NCBI GenBank assembly: GCA_017308345.1
Contig: JAFKFE010000513.1
Location: 1 to 11,108 of the forward strand
Reading direction: 5' to 3'
Source: Alphaproteobacteria bacterium
GTDB taxonomy: Bacteria; Pseudomonadota; Alphaproteobacteria; Rhizobiales; Rhizobiaceae
Length of the DNA stretch: 11,108 nucleotides
The translations under genes were made by a program, and so were the position numbers. This document shows positions 5,592-11,108 of the stretch, piece after piece (position 1 is the first letter of the stretch; each line of letters starts with the position of its first letter). The notes beneath the pieces were generated by a model that saw only the letters and a list, made by a program, of their open reading frames with translations, was not told where the DNA came from and ran no database searches.

Positions 5592-8047
5592 GACAACATG
5601 CCCGCGTGGTCGTGATCGGCGGCGGCGCCATGGGCGTGTCGTTGCTCTACCACCTTGCCAAGCGCGACTGGAACGACGTCATGCTTGTCGAGAAACAGGA
5701 ACTGACCGCCGGTTCCACCTGGCATGCGGCGGGGCTCTGCACGCATTTCGCCCACAACGCGACGGTGATGGAGATGCGGGCGCATTCGGTGCGGCTCTAC
5801 CGCGAGATCCTGACCGCCGAGACCGGGCTGCCGACCGGCTTCCACGCCAGCGGCGCGCTGCGCATCACCCGCTCGAAGGAGCGCATGGATGAATTCCGCC
5901 ATGTGCAGGGGCTCGGCCGGTTCGTCGGCCATGACTTCCACATCCTGAGCCCCGCCGAGCTCAAGGAGATCTATCCGCTCTGCCACACGGACGGGATCGT
6001 CGGCGCCATCTACGAGCCCAAAGACGGCCATGTCGATCCGACGCTGGCGACCAACGCCATGGCCGCCGCTGCGCGTTCGCGCGGCGCCGAGATCGTGCGC
6101 CACAATCCGGTGCTGGGGATCGAGCGCAAGCCGTCGGGTGAATGGCTGGTGCGTACCGAGCAGGGCGACATCGTTGCCGAGCATATCGTCAACGCGGCCG
6201 GCACCTGGTGCCGCGAGATCGGCGCGATGATGGGCATCGACCTGCCGGTCGTGCCGATGCTGCACCAGTACGTCGTGACCGACACCGTTCCCGAGATTGC
6301 CGAGCGCATTGCCGCCGGCGCCAAGGAATTGCCGATCATCCGCGATCCCGAAGAGAGCTGGTACCTGCGCCAGGAGCGCGACGGCTACATCGTCGGTCCT
6401 TATGAGAAGTCGGCCCATCCGTGGGCGATCGACGGCGTGCCGCCGGAATTCGGCATGGAACTGCTGCCGCCCGATCTTGACCGCGTCGAGCATATCATCG
6501 CGCTCGCGATGGACCGGGTGCCACCGCTCGCCAATGCCGGCATCAAGACGGTGGTCAACGGACCGATCACCTTCACGCCGGACGCCAACCCGTTGGTCGG
6601 CCCGGCCTTCGGCCTGGGCAATGCGTGGCTGCTCACCGGCTCCAGCATGGGCGTTATGGAAGGCGGCGGCGCAGGCCGTTTCCTCGCCGACTGGATCGTC
6701 GACGGGGCACCGCGCAGCGATGCCCTTGCCATCGATCCGCGCCGCTTCGGCAATTATGCCGATCGCGACTATCGCATCGACAAAGCTGTCGAAGGGTTCG
6801 GCCTGCAATTCGGCATCCACTATCCCAACGAGGAACGCGAGGCCGGTCGTCCACGCCGCACGACCCCGGCGCTCGAACTGCAGAAGGGCCAGGGCGCGGT
6901 GCTCGGTGCCGCCTACGGCTGGGAGCGGCCGAACTGGTTCGCCTTCAATGGCGCCGACCGCGATCCGCCGCTGACCTTCCGCAAACCCGGCTGGTTCGAC
7001 GCGGTGCGCGGCGAATGTCTTGCCGTACGTGACAGCATCGGCGTCGTCGACCTTTCGGCCTTCTCCAAGTTCGAGATCGGCGGCCCCGGCGCCCACACCT
7101 TCATGGCATCGCTCGGCGCCAACCGGCCGCCGGAACGCCATGGCCGGATCGGGCTCATACACGCGCTGACGACAGCGGGCGGCGTGGCGTCGGAATTCAC
7201 CGTGACACGCTTTGGCGACAACGGGTTCTACCTGACCAGCGCCGCGCTTGCGGAACGACATGACGAGGATCTGCTGCGCTCCCGCGCCGCTGCCTTTCCT
7301 GGGGTCACGATCGACAATGTCACGGAAAGACGGGGCGTGCTTGGCGTGATGGGGCCGCGCGCTCGCGACGTCATCGAAAAGATCTGCGAGGCCGATCTGT
7401 CGAACGCCGCCTTCCCGTGGCTTTCGGCGCAGATCATCCGCGTTGCCGGCATCAGGGCGGCCGCTCTCCGGGTCTCTTATGCCGGCGAGCTCGGATGGGA
7501 GCTGCATGTGCAGATTGCGCAACTTGGCAAGCTCTATGAAGCGATCGCCAAGGCCGGCGCGCAATTCGATCTGCGTCCCTTCGGCATCTATGCGCTGAAT
7601 GCCATGCGGCTGGAGAAAGGCTATCGCGGCTGGGGCGCCGACCTGACCACCGAGCGTACACCGCTGGAGGCTGGGCTGGGCGCGCTGGTCAAGACCGACG
7701 GGCGGAGCTTCATCGGCCGCGAAGCCATGCTGGAACGGGTGGGCGACGAGGCGTGGTCGATGGCGCTGCTCGAGATCAACGATGATGGCGAGCGGCTGCC
7801 TTTCTACGCCCATGCCGTGATGCAGGACAGTCGCCCGGTTGGCGTGGTGACTTCCGGTGCCCGCGGTTTCCGCTCCGGCAAGACATTGGCCCTGGCCTAT
7901 CTGCGGCCCGGCGTCTCACCACGCAAGCTGACCGTTTCCATCCTCGGCACCGAGTTCTCCGCGCGAGAGCTTCGCCAGGCCCCTTATGATCCAGGCAATC
8001 TGCGGCTGCGCGGGCTCCAGCCCACCAAGCCGCTTGCTGTCGCCTGA
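5588..8047 (+). CDS. Dimethylglycine dehydrogenase-like FAD/tetrahydrofolate enzyme (DAO-GcvT fusion)
   Basis: The protein has 819 residues and the same three-part layout as the preceding paralogue. The N-terminal FAD domain shows VVVIGGGAMGVSLLYHLAK with Gly11/13/16 and Glu35. ELTAGSTWHAAGL contains His46, the expected site of covalent FAD. NAAGTWCREIGAMMGID, LHQYVVTDT, SWYLRQERDGYIVGPYE, VVNGPITFTPDANPLVGP and NAMRLEKGYRGWGADL closely resemble human DMGDH. The folate-domain residue equivalent to the conserved Asp of GcvT is Glu536 (SEFTV), as I recall for DMGDH (AELTV). Expected reaction: dimethylglycine to sarcosine, forming methylene-THF, with electrons to ETF. The ATG overlaps the upstream stop (ATGA) and follows GAGGAG at 5577-5582, so translation is probably coupled. 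A longer open frame reaches back to 4475 but is only a shadow of the first gene. The next gene's RBS begins four bases after this stop. The substrate is inferred from resemblance and neighbours. Confidence 0.87.
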   Translation: MRQHARVVVIGGGAMGVSLLYHLAKRDWNDVMLVEKQELTAGSTWHAAGLCTHFAHNATVMEMRAHSVRLYREILTAETGLPTGFHASGALRITRSKERMDEFRHVQGLGRFVGHDFHILSPAELKEIYPLCHTDGIVGAIYEPKDGHVDPTLATNAMAAAARSRGAEIVRHNPVLGIERKPSGEWLVRTEQGDIVAEHIVNAAGTWCREIGAMMGIDLPVVPMLHQYVVTDTVPEIAERIAAGAKELPIIRDPEESWYLRQERDGYIVGPYEKSAHPWAIDGVPPEFGMELLPPDLDRVEHIIALAMDRVPPLANAGIKTVVNGPITFTPDANPLVGPAFGLGNAWLLTGSSMGVMEGGGAGRFLADWIVDGAPRSDALAIDPRRFGNYADRDYRIDKAVEGFGLQFGIHYPNEEREAGRPRRTTPALELQKGQGAVLGAAYGWERPNWFAFNGADRDPPLTFRKPGWFDAVRGECLAVRDSIGVVDLSAFSKFEIGGPGAHTFMASLGANRPPERHGRIGLIHALTTAGGVASEFTVTRFGDNGFYLTSAALAERHDEDLLRSRAAAFPGVTIDNVTERRGVLGVMGPRARDVIEKICEADLSNAAFPWLSAQIIRVAGIRAAALRVSYAGELGWELHVQIAQLGKLYEAIAKAGAQFDLRPFGIYALNAMRLEKGYRGWGADLTTERTPLEAGLGALVKTDGRSFIGREAMLERVGDEAWSMALLEINDDGERLPFYAHAVMQDSRPVGVVTSGARGFRSGKTLALAYLRPGVSPRKLTVSILGTEFSARELRQAPYDPGNLRLRGLQPTKPLAVA

Positions 8048-8050
8048 TGC

Positions 8051-8055
8051 AGGAG
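8051..8055 (+). promoter_or_regulatory. RBS deciding the mttB-like start
   Basis: AGGAG lies six bases before the ATG at 8062. A competing ATG at 8047 overlaps the previous stop codon (TGATG), but this AGGAG lies downstream of it. The start at 8062 is therefore preferred; the alternative adds five residues (MQEQT). Confidence 0.7.
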
Positions 8056-8061
8056 CAGACC

Positions 8062-9624
8062 ATGGACAACGAGGCCAAGACAGTCAAAGAAACGCATGCC
8101 CCGCGAACCGGTGGTCGCGCCGGAAGGCAGGGCCAGCGTGTGGCGCGTGAAGCGCCGCGCCGCCCCTATATCAGCCGGCGGATCGGCACCTTCAACATCC
8201 TCGACGAAGAGGGGTTGAGCCTGATCGAGGCGAATGCCGACACGCTGCTCAAGGAAGTCGGCATGGAGTTCCATGACGATCCTGAGATCCTCGACATCTT
8301 TCGTGACGCGGGCGCCGACGTGCAGGGCACCAGGGTCCGGTTCGAGCCCGGCATGTGCCGCAAGATCATCCGCGCCACAGCGCCCTCGCAATTCAAGCAG
8401 CACGCCCGCAACCCGGCGAACACGGTAATGATCGGCGGCGACAACACCGTGCTTTGCCCCTCCTGGGGGCCGCCCTTCGTGCACGATCTCGATCGCGGCC
8501 GCCGCTATGCCACAATCGCGGATTTCCGCGATCTGGTGAAAATCCATCAGATGATCCCGCATCTGCATCATTCGGGCGGCGTCGTCTGCGAGCCTGTCGA
8601 CCTGCCGGCCAACAAGCGTCATCTCGACATGCTCTACACCCATATTCGCCATTCAGACCGCCCCTTTATGGGCGCGTTCATCGGCCCGAAGCGGGCGCAG
8701 GACGCGGTCGACATGGCCAAGATCGTTTTCGGCGAAGAGTTCGTCGCCAACAACCCCGTGCTTTACAACGTGTCCAACACCAACGCGCCGCTGGTGCTGG
8801 ACGCCAACATGTCGGGCTCGCTGAAAGTCTATGCGCGCAACAACCAACCGGTCGCCTGCACGCCCTGGACACTGGCCGGGGCGATGAGCCCATGCACGGT
8901 CGCCGGCACGCTGGCGCAGGTGCTGGCTGAAGCGCTCGCCTGCCTCAGCCTCGTGCAACTGATCAACCCCGGTGCACCCTGCCTAATGGGAAGCTTTGCC
9001 AGCACGATCTCGATGCAGAGCGGGGCGCCGACCTTCGGCACGCCGGAAGCTGGCAAGATGGTGCTCGCCTGCGGCCAGCTCGCGCGGCGCGTCGGCGTGC
9101 CGTTCCACACGGTCGGATCGTTGTCAGCCTCGAAACTTCCCGATGCCCAAGCCGAGCAGGAAGCCACCTGGGGCATATTGATGTCGATGTTCGCTGGCGC
9201 CAATGTGATCAACCACGCCACCGGTTGGCTGGAAGGCGGGCTGGTCACCGGCTTTGAGAAGACGGTCATCGACGCCGACCTCTGCGGCAAGCTCGCCAGC
9301 CTGTTCGAGGGCATCGATCTCTCCGTCAACGCGCAAGCGATGGAGGCCATCGAGGCTGTCGGGCCGGGCTCGCATTTCCTCGGTAGCGAGCACACGCAAG
9401 CCAACTTCCTTTCCGCCTTCTACCGGTCCTCCATCAGCGACAACAATTCGTTCGAGCAGTGGAACGAGGAAGGACGGCTTGACGCCGCGCAGCGCGCCAA
9501 CCGGCAATGGAAACGGCTACTCGAGGACTACCAGGATCCTGGCCTCGATCCTGCGATCGATGAGGCGCTGCGGGCCTTCATCGCGAAGCGCAAGGCCAGC
9601 GAGCCGGACCAGGCCTATTTCTAG
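8062..9624 (+). CDS. MttB-superfamily (trimethylamine/glycine betaine methyltransferase-like) protein, non-pyrrolysine
   Basis: The protein has 520 residues. Family marks include a TIM-barrel-like body with NTVMIGGDNTVLCPSWGPP, TPWTLAGAMSPCTVAGTLAQ, SGAPTFGTPEAGKMVLACGQLARR and GSLSASKLPDAQAEQEATWG. The last segment (about residues 352-368) covers the place where archaeal MttB has pyrrolysine; here it is read entirely with sense codons. Non-pyrrolysine members in anaerobes, such as DSY3156/MtgB, transfer a methyl group from glycine betaine (others from carnitine or proline betaine) to a corrinoid protein. By position, this one may take the first methyl from a quaternary amine, feeding the two dehydrogenases upstream. 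No corrinoid protein or corrinoid:THF methyltransferase gene is in the window. Residues about 14-36 form an Arg/Gly-rich extension absent from compact family members. The gene starts 14 bases after the previous stop and ends in TAG, an ordinary stop here. Substrate and methyl acceptor are unproven. Confidence 0.85.
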   Translation: MDNEAKTVKETHAPRTGGRAGRQGQRVAREAPRRPYISRRIGTFNILDEEGLSLIEANADTLLKEVGMEFHDDPEILDIFRDAGADVQGTRVRFEPGMCRKIIRATAPSQFKQHARNPANTVMIGGDNTVLCPSWGPPFVHDLDRGRRYATIADFRDLVKIHQMIPHLHHSGGVVCEPVDLPANKRHLDMLYTHIRHSDRPFMGAFIGPKRAQDAVDMAKIVFGEEFVANNPVLYNVSNTNAPLVLDANMSGSLKVYARNNQPVACTPWTLAGAMSPCTVAGTLAQVLAEALACLSLVQLINPGAPCLMGSFASTISMQSGAPTFGTPEAGKMVLACGQLARRVGVPFHTVGSLSASKLPDAQAEQEATWGILMSMFAGANVINHATGWLEGGLVTGFEKTVIDADLCGKLASLFEGIDLSVNAQAMEAIEAVGPGSHFLGSEHTQANFLSAFYRSSISDNNSFEQWNEEGRLDAAQRANRQWKRLLEDYQDPGLDPAIDEALRAFIAKRKASEPDQAYF

Positions 9625-9626
9625 GG

Positions 9627-9668
9627 CGTGACCTCGAAAAAGCGGGCCGGTTTTCGGGCAAGGTCACG
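9627..9668. repeat. Rhizobial-type intergenic palindromic repeat
   Basis: The left arm (9627-9640, CGTGACCTCGAAAA) pairs perfectly with TTTTCG (9651-9656) plus AGGTCACG (9661-9668), leaving a four-base bulge (9657-9660) and a ten-base GC-rich loop. Its reverse strand resembles the palindromic elements with GAAAACCGG cores that are scattered between genes in Rhizobium and Mesorhizobium genomes; that match is from memory. Three bases after the mttB-like stop, it may stabilise the upstream mRNA 3' end or act as a terminator-like hairpin. Confidence 0.65.
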
Positions 9669-9702
9669 TTCCTGCAAAAACAGGTGGCCGGACCTCGTAG
9701 CA

Positions 9703-9720
9703 CGTCGCGGCGAAGCGACG
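9703..9720. repeat. Short GC-rich hairpin
   Basis: CGTCGC (9703-9708) and GCGACG (9715-9720) are perfect complements around a six-base loop. It lies in the gap between the methyltransferase and transporter genes. A T-run comes only about 18 bases later (9739-9743), so it is at best a poor terminator candidate. Confidence 0.3.
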
Positions 9721-9734
9721 ATCTTATGCGCCCC

Positions 9735-9749
9735 ATCGTTTTTCCTTAT
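9735..9749. promoter_or_regulatory. Possible third LysR-type site (weak)
   Basis: The sequence ATCGT-TTTTC-CTTAT shares 11 to 12 of 15 bases with the candidate at 3051-3065 (ATAAG-TTTTC-CTAAT) and keeps T-N11-A (T9736, A9748). Its own dyad symmetry is poor. It lies about 90 bases upstream of the binding-protein ATG, a plausible activator position. Much of the likeness comes from an AT-rich TTTTCCT core, so chance is a real alternative. Confidence 0.25.
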
Positions 9750-9839
9750 GCGGTGAAATTTGGGATGGATTGCCTGCGTGTTCCGCTAACCTGATGGATA
9801 GACTGAATGAAATCAGCGCAACTCCGTTGGGGAAACATC

Positions 9840-10805
9840 ATGAAACGCTACCTTCTCGAGACCGCACTCAGCGCTCTGCTGCTCATGCACGTGGCGCCCG
9901 CGCTTGCCGCCGACGTGACGATGCCGGATCCAAACTACGCCACCGCGACAGCGGTCATGAACGTTATCAAGAACGCGGCCGAGCAGGAGCTCGGGCTGGA
10001 AGTTTCGACGGTGACAACCACCGCCGTACCGGTGATCTGGGAAGCGATGAACCGCGGCAAGGGCGAGGTCGATATCTGGCCCGATGTCTGGCTGCCGAAC
10101 CAGCAGGGTCTGGTCGACAAATACGTCAAGGGCGCAGGCACCGTGAAGCTCGCGCAGAACGGCTACGAGGCAAAGCAGGGCTATTGCGTGACCCAGGTCA
10201 CCATCGACAAGTACCACGTCAAGGATGTCGCCGATCTCGCTAATCCGGACAACGCCAAGCTGTTCGACACCAATGGCGACGGCAAAGGCGAGATGTGGAT
10301 CGGCGCCTCGGGCTGGCAGTCGACCAATATCGAGAAGGTGAGGGCACGCGACTACGGCTTTGCCGATTTCTTCGACCTGCAGGTCACCGACGAGGCGGTG
10401 GCGGCGGCCTCGCTCGACCGCGCGGCCAAGGCCGACAAGCCGTGGGTCGGCTATTGCTACAGCCCGCACCAGAATTTCGCCCGCTACAAGCTCGCTTTCC
10501 TGACTGAGCCGAAGAACGATCCGGCGAAATTCGTCGTCGTGCAGCCCAACGACGATCCGCAATGGTTCGAAAAGTCGAAGGTCTCGTCCGCTTATGCTGA
10601 CACCTCCGTCCATGTTGCCTATGCTGCCACGCTCGCGCAGCGCCAGCCCGACCTGACGGCAGCGCTGGAGCGCATGACCTTCAACCCGGACGACATCTCG
10701 AAATGGGCCTACGCGATCATCGTCGACAAGAGGCCGGCCGACGAGGTCGCCAAGGAGTGGATCAAGGCGCATCCGGACGACGTTGCAAAGTGGTTCGGCC
10801 ACTGA
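9840..10805 (+). CDS. Glycine betaine/choline-type ABC transporter substrate-binding protein
   Basis: This 321-residue precursor has a signal peptide: basic start MKRY, hydrophobic residues 8-20, and an ALA-AD cleavage site after residue 23. The mature part matches the OpuAC family (ProX, OpuAC, ChoX). VPVIWEAMNRGKGEVDIWPDVWLPN (in two blocks around residues 64-86), WIGASGWQS and WVGYCYSPH supply Trp67, Trp80, Trp84, Trp153, Trp159 and Trp202; aromatic residues of this kind build the cage for quaternary ammonium groups in the family. DTNGDGKGE (143-151) matches an acidic loop also present in ProX. It acts in the periplasm, delivering substrate to the permease. The ATG at 9840 is chosen because GGGGA lies six bases upstream and the signal peptide begins there; an in-frame ATG at 9807 lacks these features. 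The ATPase gene follows after about 40 bases. Ligand could be glycine betaine, choline, dimethylglycine or proline betaine. Confidence 0.9.
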   Translation: MKRYLLETALSALLLMHVAPALAADVTMPDPNYATATAVMNVIKNAAEQELGLEVSTVTTTAVPVIWEAMNRGKGEVDIWPDVWLPNQQGLVDKYVKGAGTVKLAQNGYEAKQGYCVTQVTIDKYHVKDVADLANPDNAKLFDTNGDGKGEMWIGASGWQSTNIEKVRARDYGFADFFDLQVTDEAVAAASLDRAAKADKPWVGYCYSPHQNFARYKLAFLTEPKNDPAKFVVVQPNDDPQWFEKSKVSSAYADTSVHVAYAATLAQRQPDLTAALERMTFNPDDISKWAYAIIVDKRPADEVAKEWIKAHPDDVAKWFGH

Positions 10806-10845
10806 GCGGAGCGCCGCGCGGCGACCGCGGCCGGGACGCGTAGGC

Positions 10846-11108
10846 GTGGACGCCGTGTCGGCCAATGACCTGAACCGTAAGCGGAGCGGCTCGGCCGGTC
10901 CACCAGCTATTGTCATGAATGGCGTGTGGAAGGTGTTCGGTCCGCGCGCGCCCGAAGCCATGGCATCCATCCTGCGCGACCGGCTGGACAAGGAGGACGT
11001 GGTCAAGCGGTTCGGCTGCGTCGTCGGCGTGGCCGATGTCAGCATCTCGGTCGCGCCCGGTGAAATCTTCTGCGTGATGGGTCTGTCGGGCAGCGGCAAA
11101 TCGACCTT
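10846..11108 (+). CDS. Betaine-type ABC transporter ATP-binding protein, N-terminal part (cut by window edge)
   Basis: The last 88 codons encode the start of a ProV/OpuAA-type ATPase. GVWKVFGPRAPEAM is the usual N-terminal strand with the ABC A-loop region, followed by the long insert LRDRLDKEDVVKRFGCVVGVADVS typical of ProV. CVMGLSGSGKSTL is the Walker A motif, at the very end of the window. The enzyme powers import of the ligand captured by the preceding periplasmic protein; Walker B, the signature motif and any CBS domains lie beyond the edge. The start is uncertain: GTG at 10846 has GGGA nine bases upstream, GTG 10855 is close by, and ATG 10915 would start directly at the conserved region but has no good RBS. 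Confidence 0.85.
   Translation, partial: MDAVSANDLNRKRSGSAGPPAIVMNGVWKVFGPRAPEAMASILRDRLDKEDVVKRFGCVVGVADVSISVAPGEIFCVMGLSGSGKST

Larger units (their letters stand above)
9625..9839. other. 215-base intergenic region before the transporter genes
   Basis: It holds a large palindromic repeat (9627-9668), a small CCTG/CAGG hairpin (9671-9684), a CGTCGC/GCGACG hairpin (9703-9720) and an AT-rich T-N11-A motif (9735-9749). A weak -35-like TTGCCT at 9770-9775 with ATGGAT 18 bases on could be the transporter promoter. No gene is seen. The transporter genes probably have their own promoter rather than depending only on read-through. Confidence 0.5.

Noticed and set aside
5540..7813. Long minus-strand open frame (757 codons) opposite the DMGDH-like gene
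   Set aside because: It is a mirror of the real gene in a GC-rich genome; its translation has no recognisable domain, while the plus strand matches DMGDH throughout.
9622..9756. Amber stop of the mttB-like gene as a possible pyrrolysine codon, with 43 open codons before the next TGA
   Set aside because: The protein is already full length at this TAG, and the pyrrolysine region lies far upstream. The following codons run through the palindromic repeat, so it is an ordinary stop.
9625..9839. Possible riboswitch (cobalamin or glycine type) before the transporter
   Set aside because: The hairpins present do not show the conserved cores of these riboswitches; they look like a palindromic repeat and simple stems.
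10806..10845. GC-rich palindrome (10812-10823) between the binding-protein and ATPase genes as a terminator
   Set aside because: It is self-complementary but has no T-run and could form only a four-base stem; it might slightly stabilise the upstream mRNA but cannot be supported further.
9813..11099. Minus-strand open frame of 428 codons opposite the binding-protein and ATPase genes
   Set aside because: Shadow frame; the plus strand has a signal peptide, the OpuAC motifs and Walker A.

Overview
The window looks like a piece of a high-GC alphaproteobacterial chromosome, most likely Rhizobiales and plausibly Mesorhizobium-like. This rests on the GC-rich codon use, the style of the genes, a rhizobial-type palindromic repeat and a rhizobial-type recombinase remnant; the genus is inference.

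Layout. Positions 1-282 (minus strand) hold the start of a small tyrosine recombinase gene broken by a frameshift, followed by about 340 bases without a recognisable gene. Positions 621-1949 (minus) encode a class III PLP aminotransferase resembling AGXT2. Positions 2049-3026 (minus) encode a LysR-type regulator. A 117-base divergent region separates it from a plus-strand set: a sarcosine dehydrogenase-like flavoprotein (3144-5591), a dimethylglycine dehydrogenase-like flavoprotein (5588-8047, overlapping the first by four bases) and an MttB-superfamily methyltransferase (8062-9624). After a 215-base gap with a palindromic repeat come a periplasmic betaine-type substrate-binding protein (9840-10805) and the start of its ABC ATPase (10846 to the window edge).

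How it fits together. The cluster reads as an uptake and stepwise N-demethylation module for glycine betaine or a related methylated amine. The ABC system imports the substrate, and the MttB-like enzyme could remove the first methyl group from the quaternary amine. The DMGDH-like and SARDH-like enzymes would then take dimethylglycine to sarcosine to glycine, passing one-carbon units to tetrahydrofolate. The aminotransferase could handle the glycine, glyoxylate or alanine end. No corrinoid protein or corrinoid:THF methyltransferase is present, so how the MttB-like step works in what is probably an aerobe is the main open question.

Regulation. The LysR-type protein is the obvious local regulator. 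Similar T-N11-A sites occur upstream of the aminotransferase (2026-2040) and in the divergent region (3051-3065), with a weaker one upstream of the binding-protein gene (9735-9749). The aminotransferase RBS lies inside a 7-bp inverted repeat.
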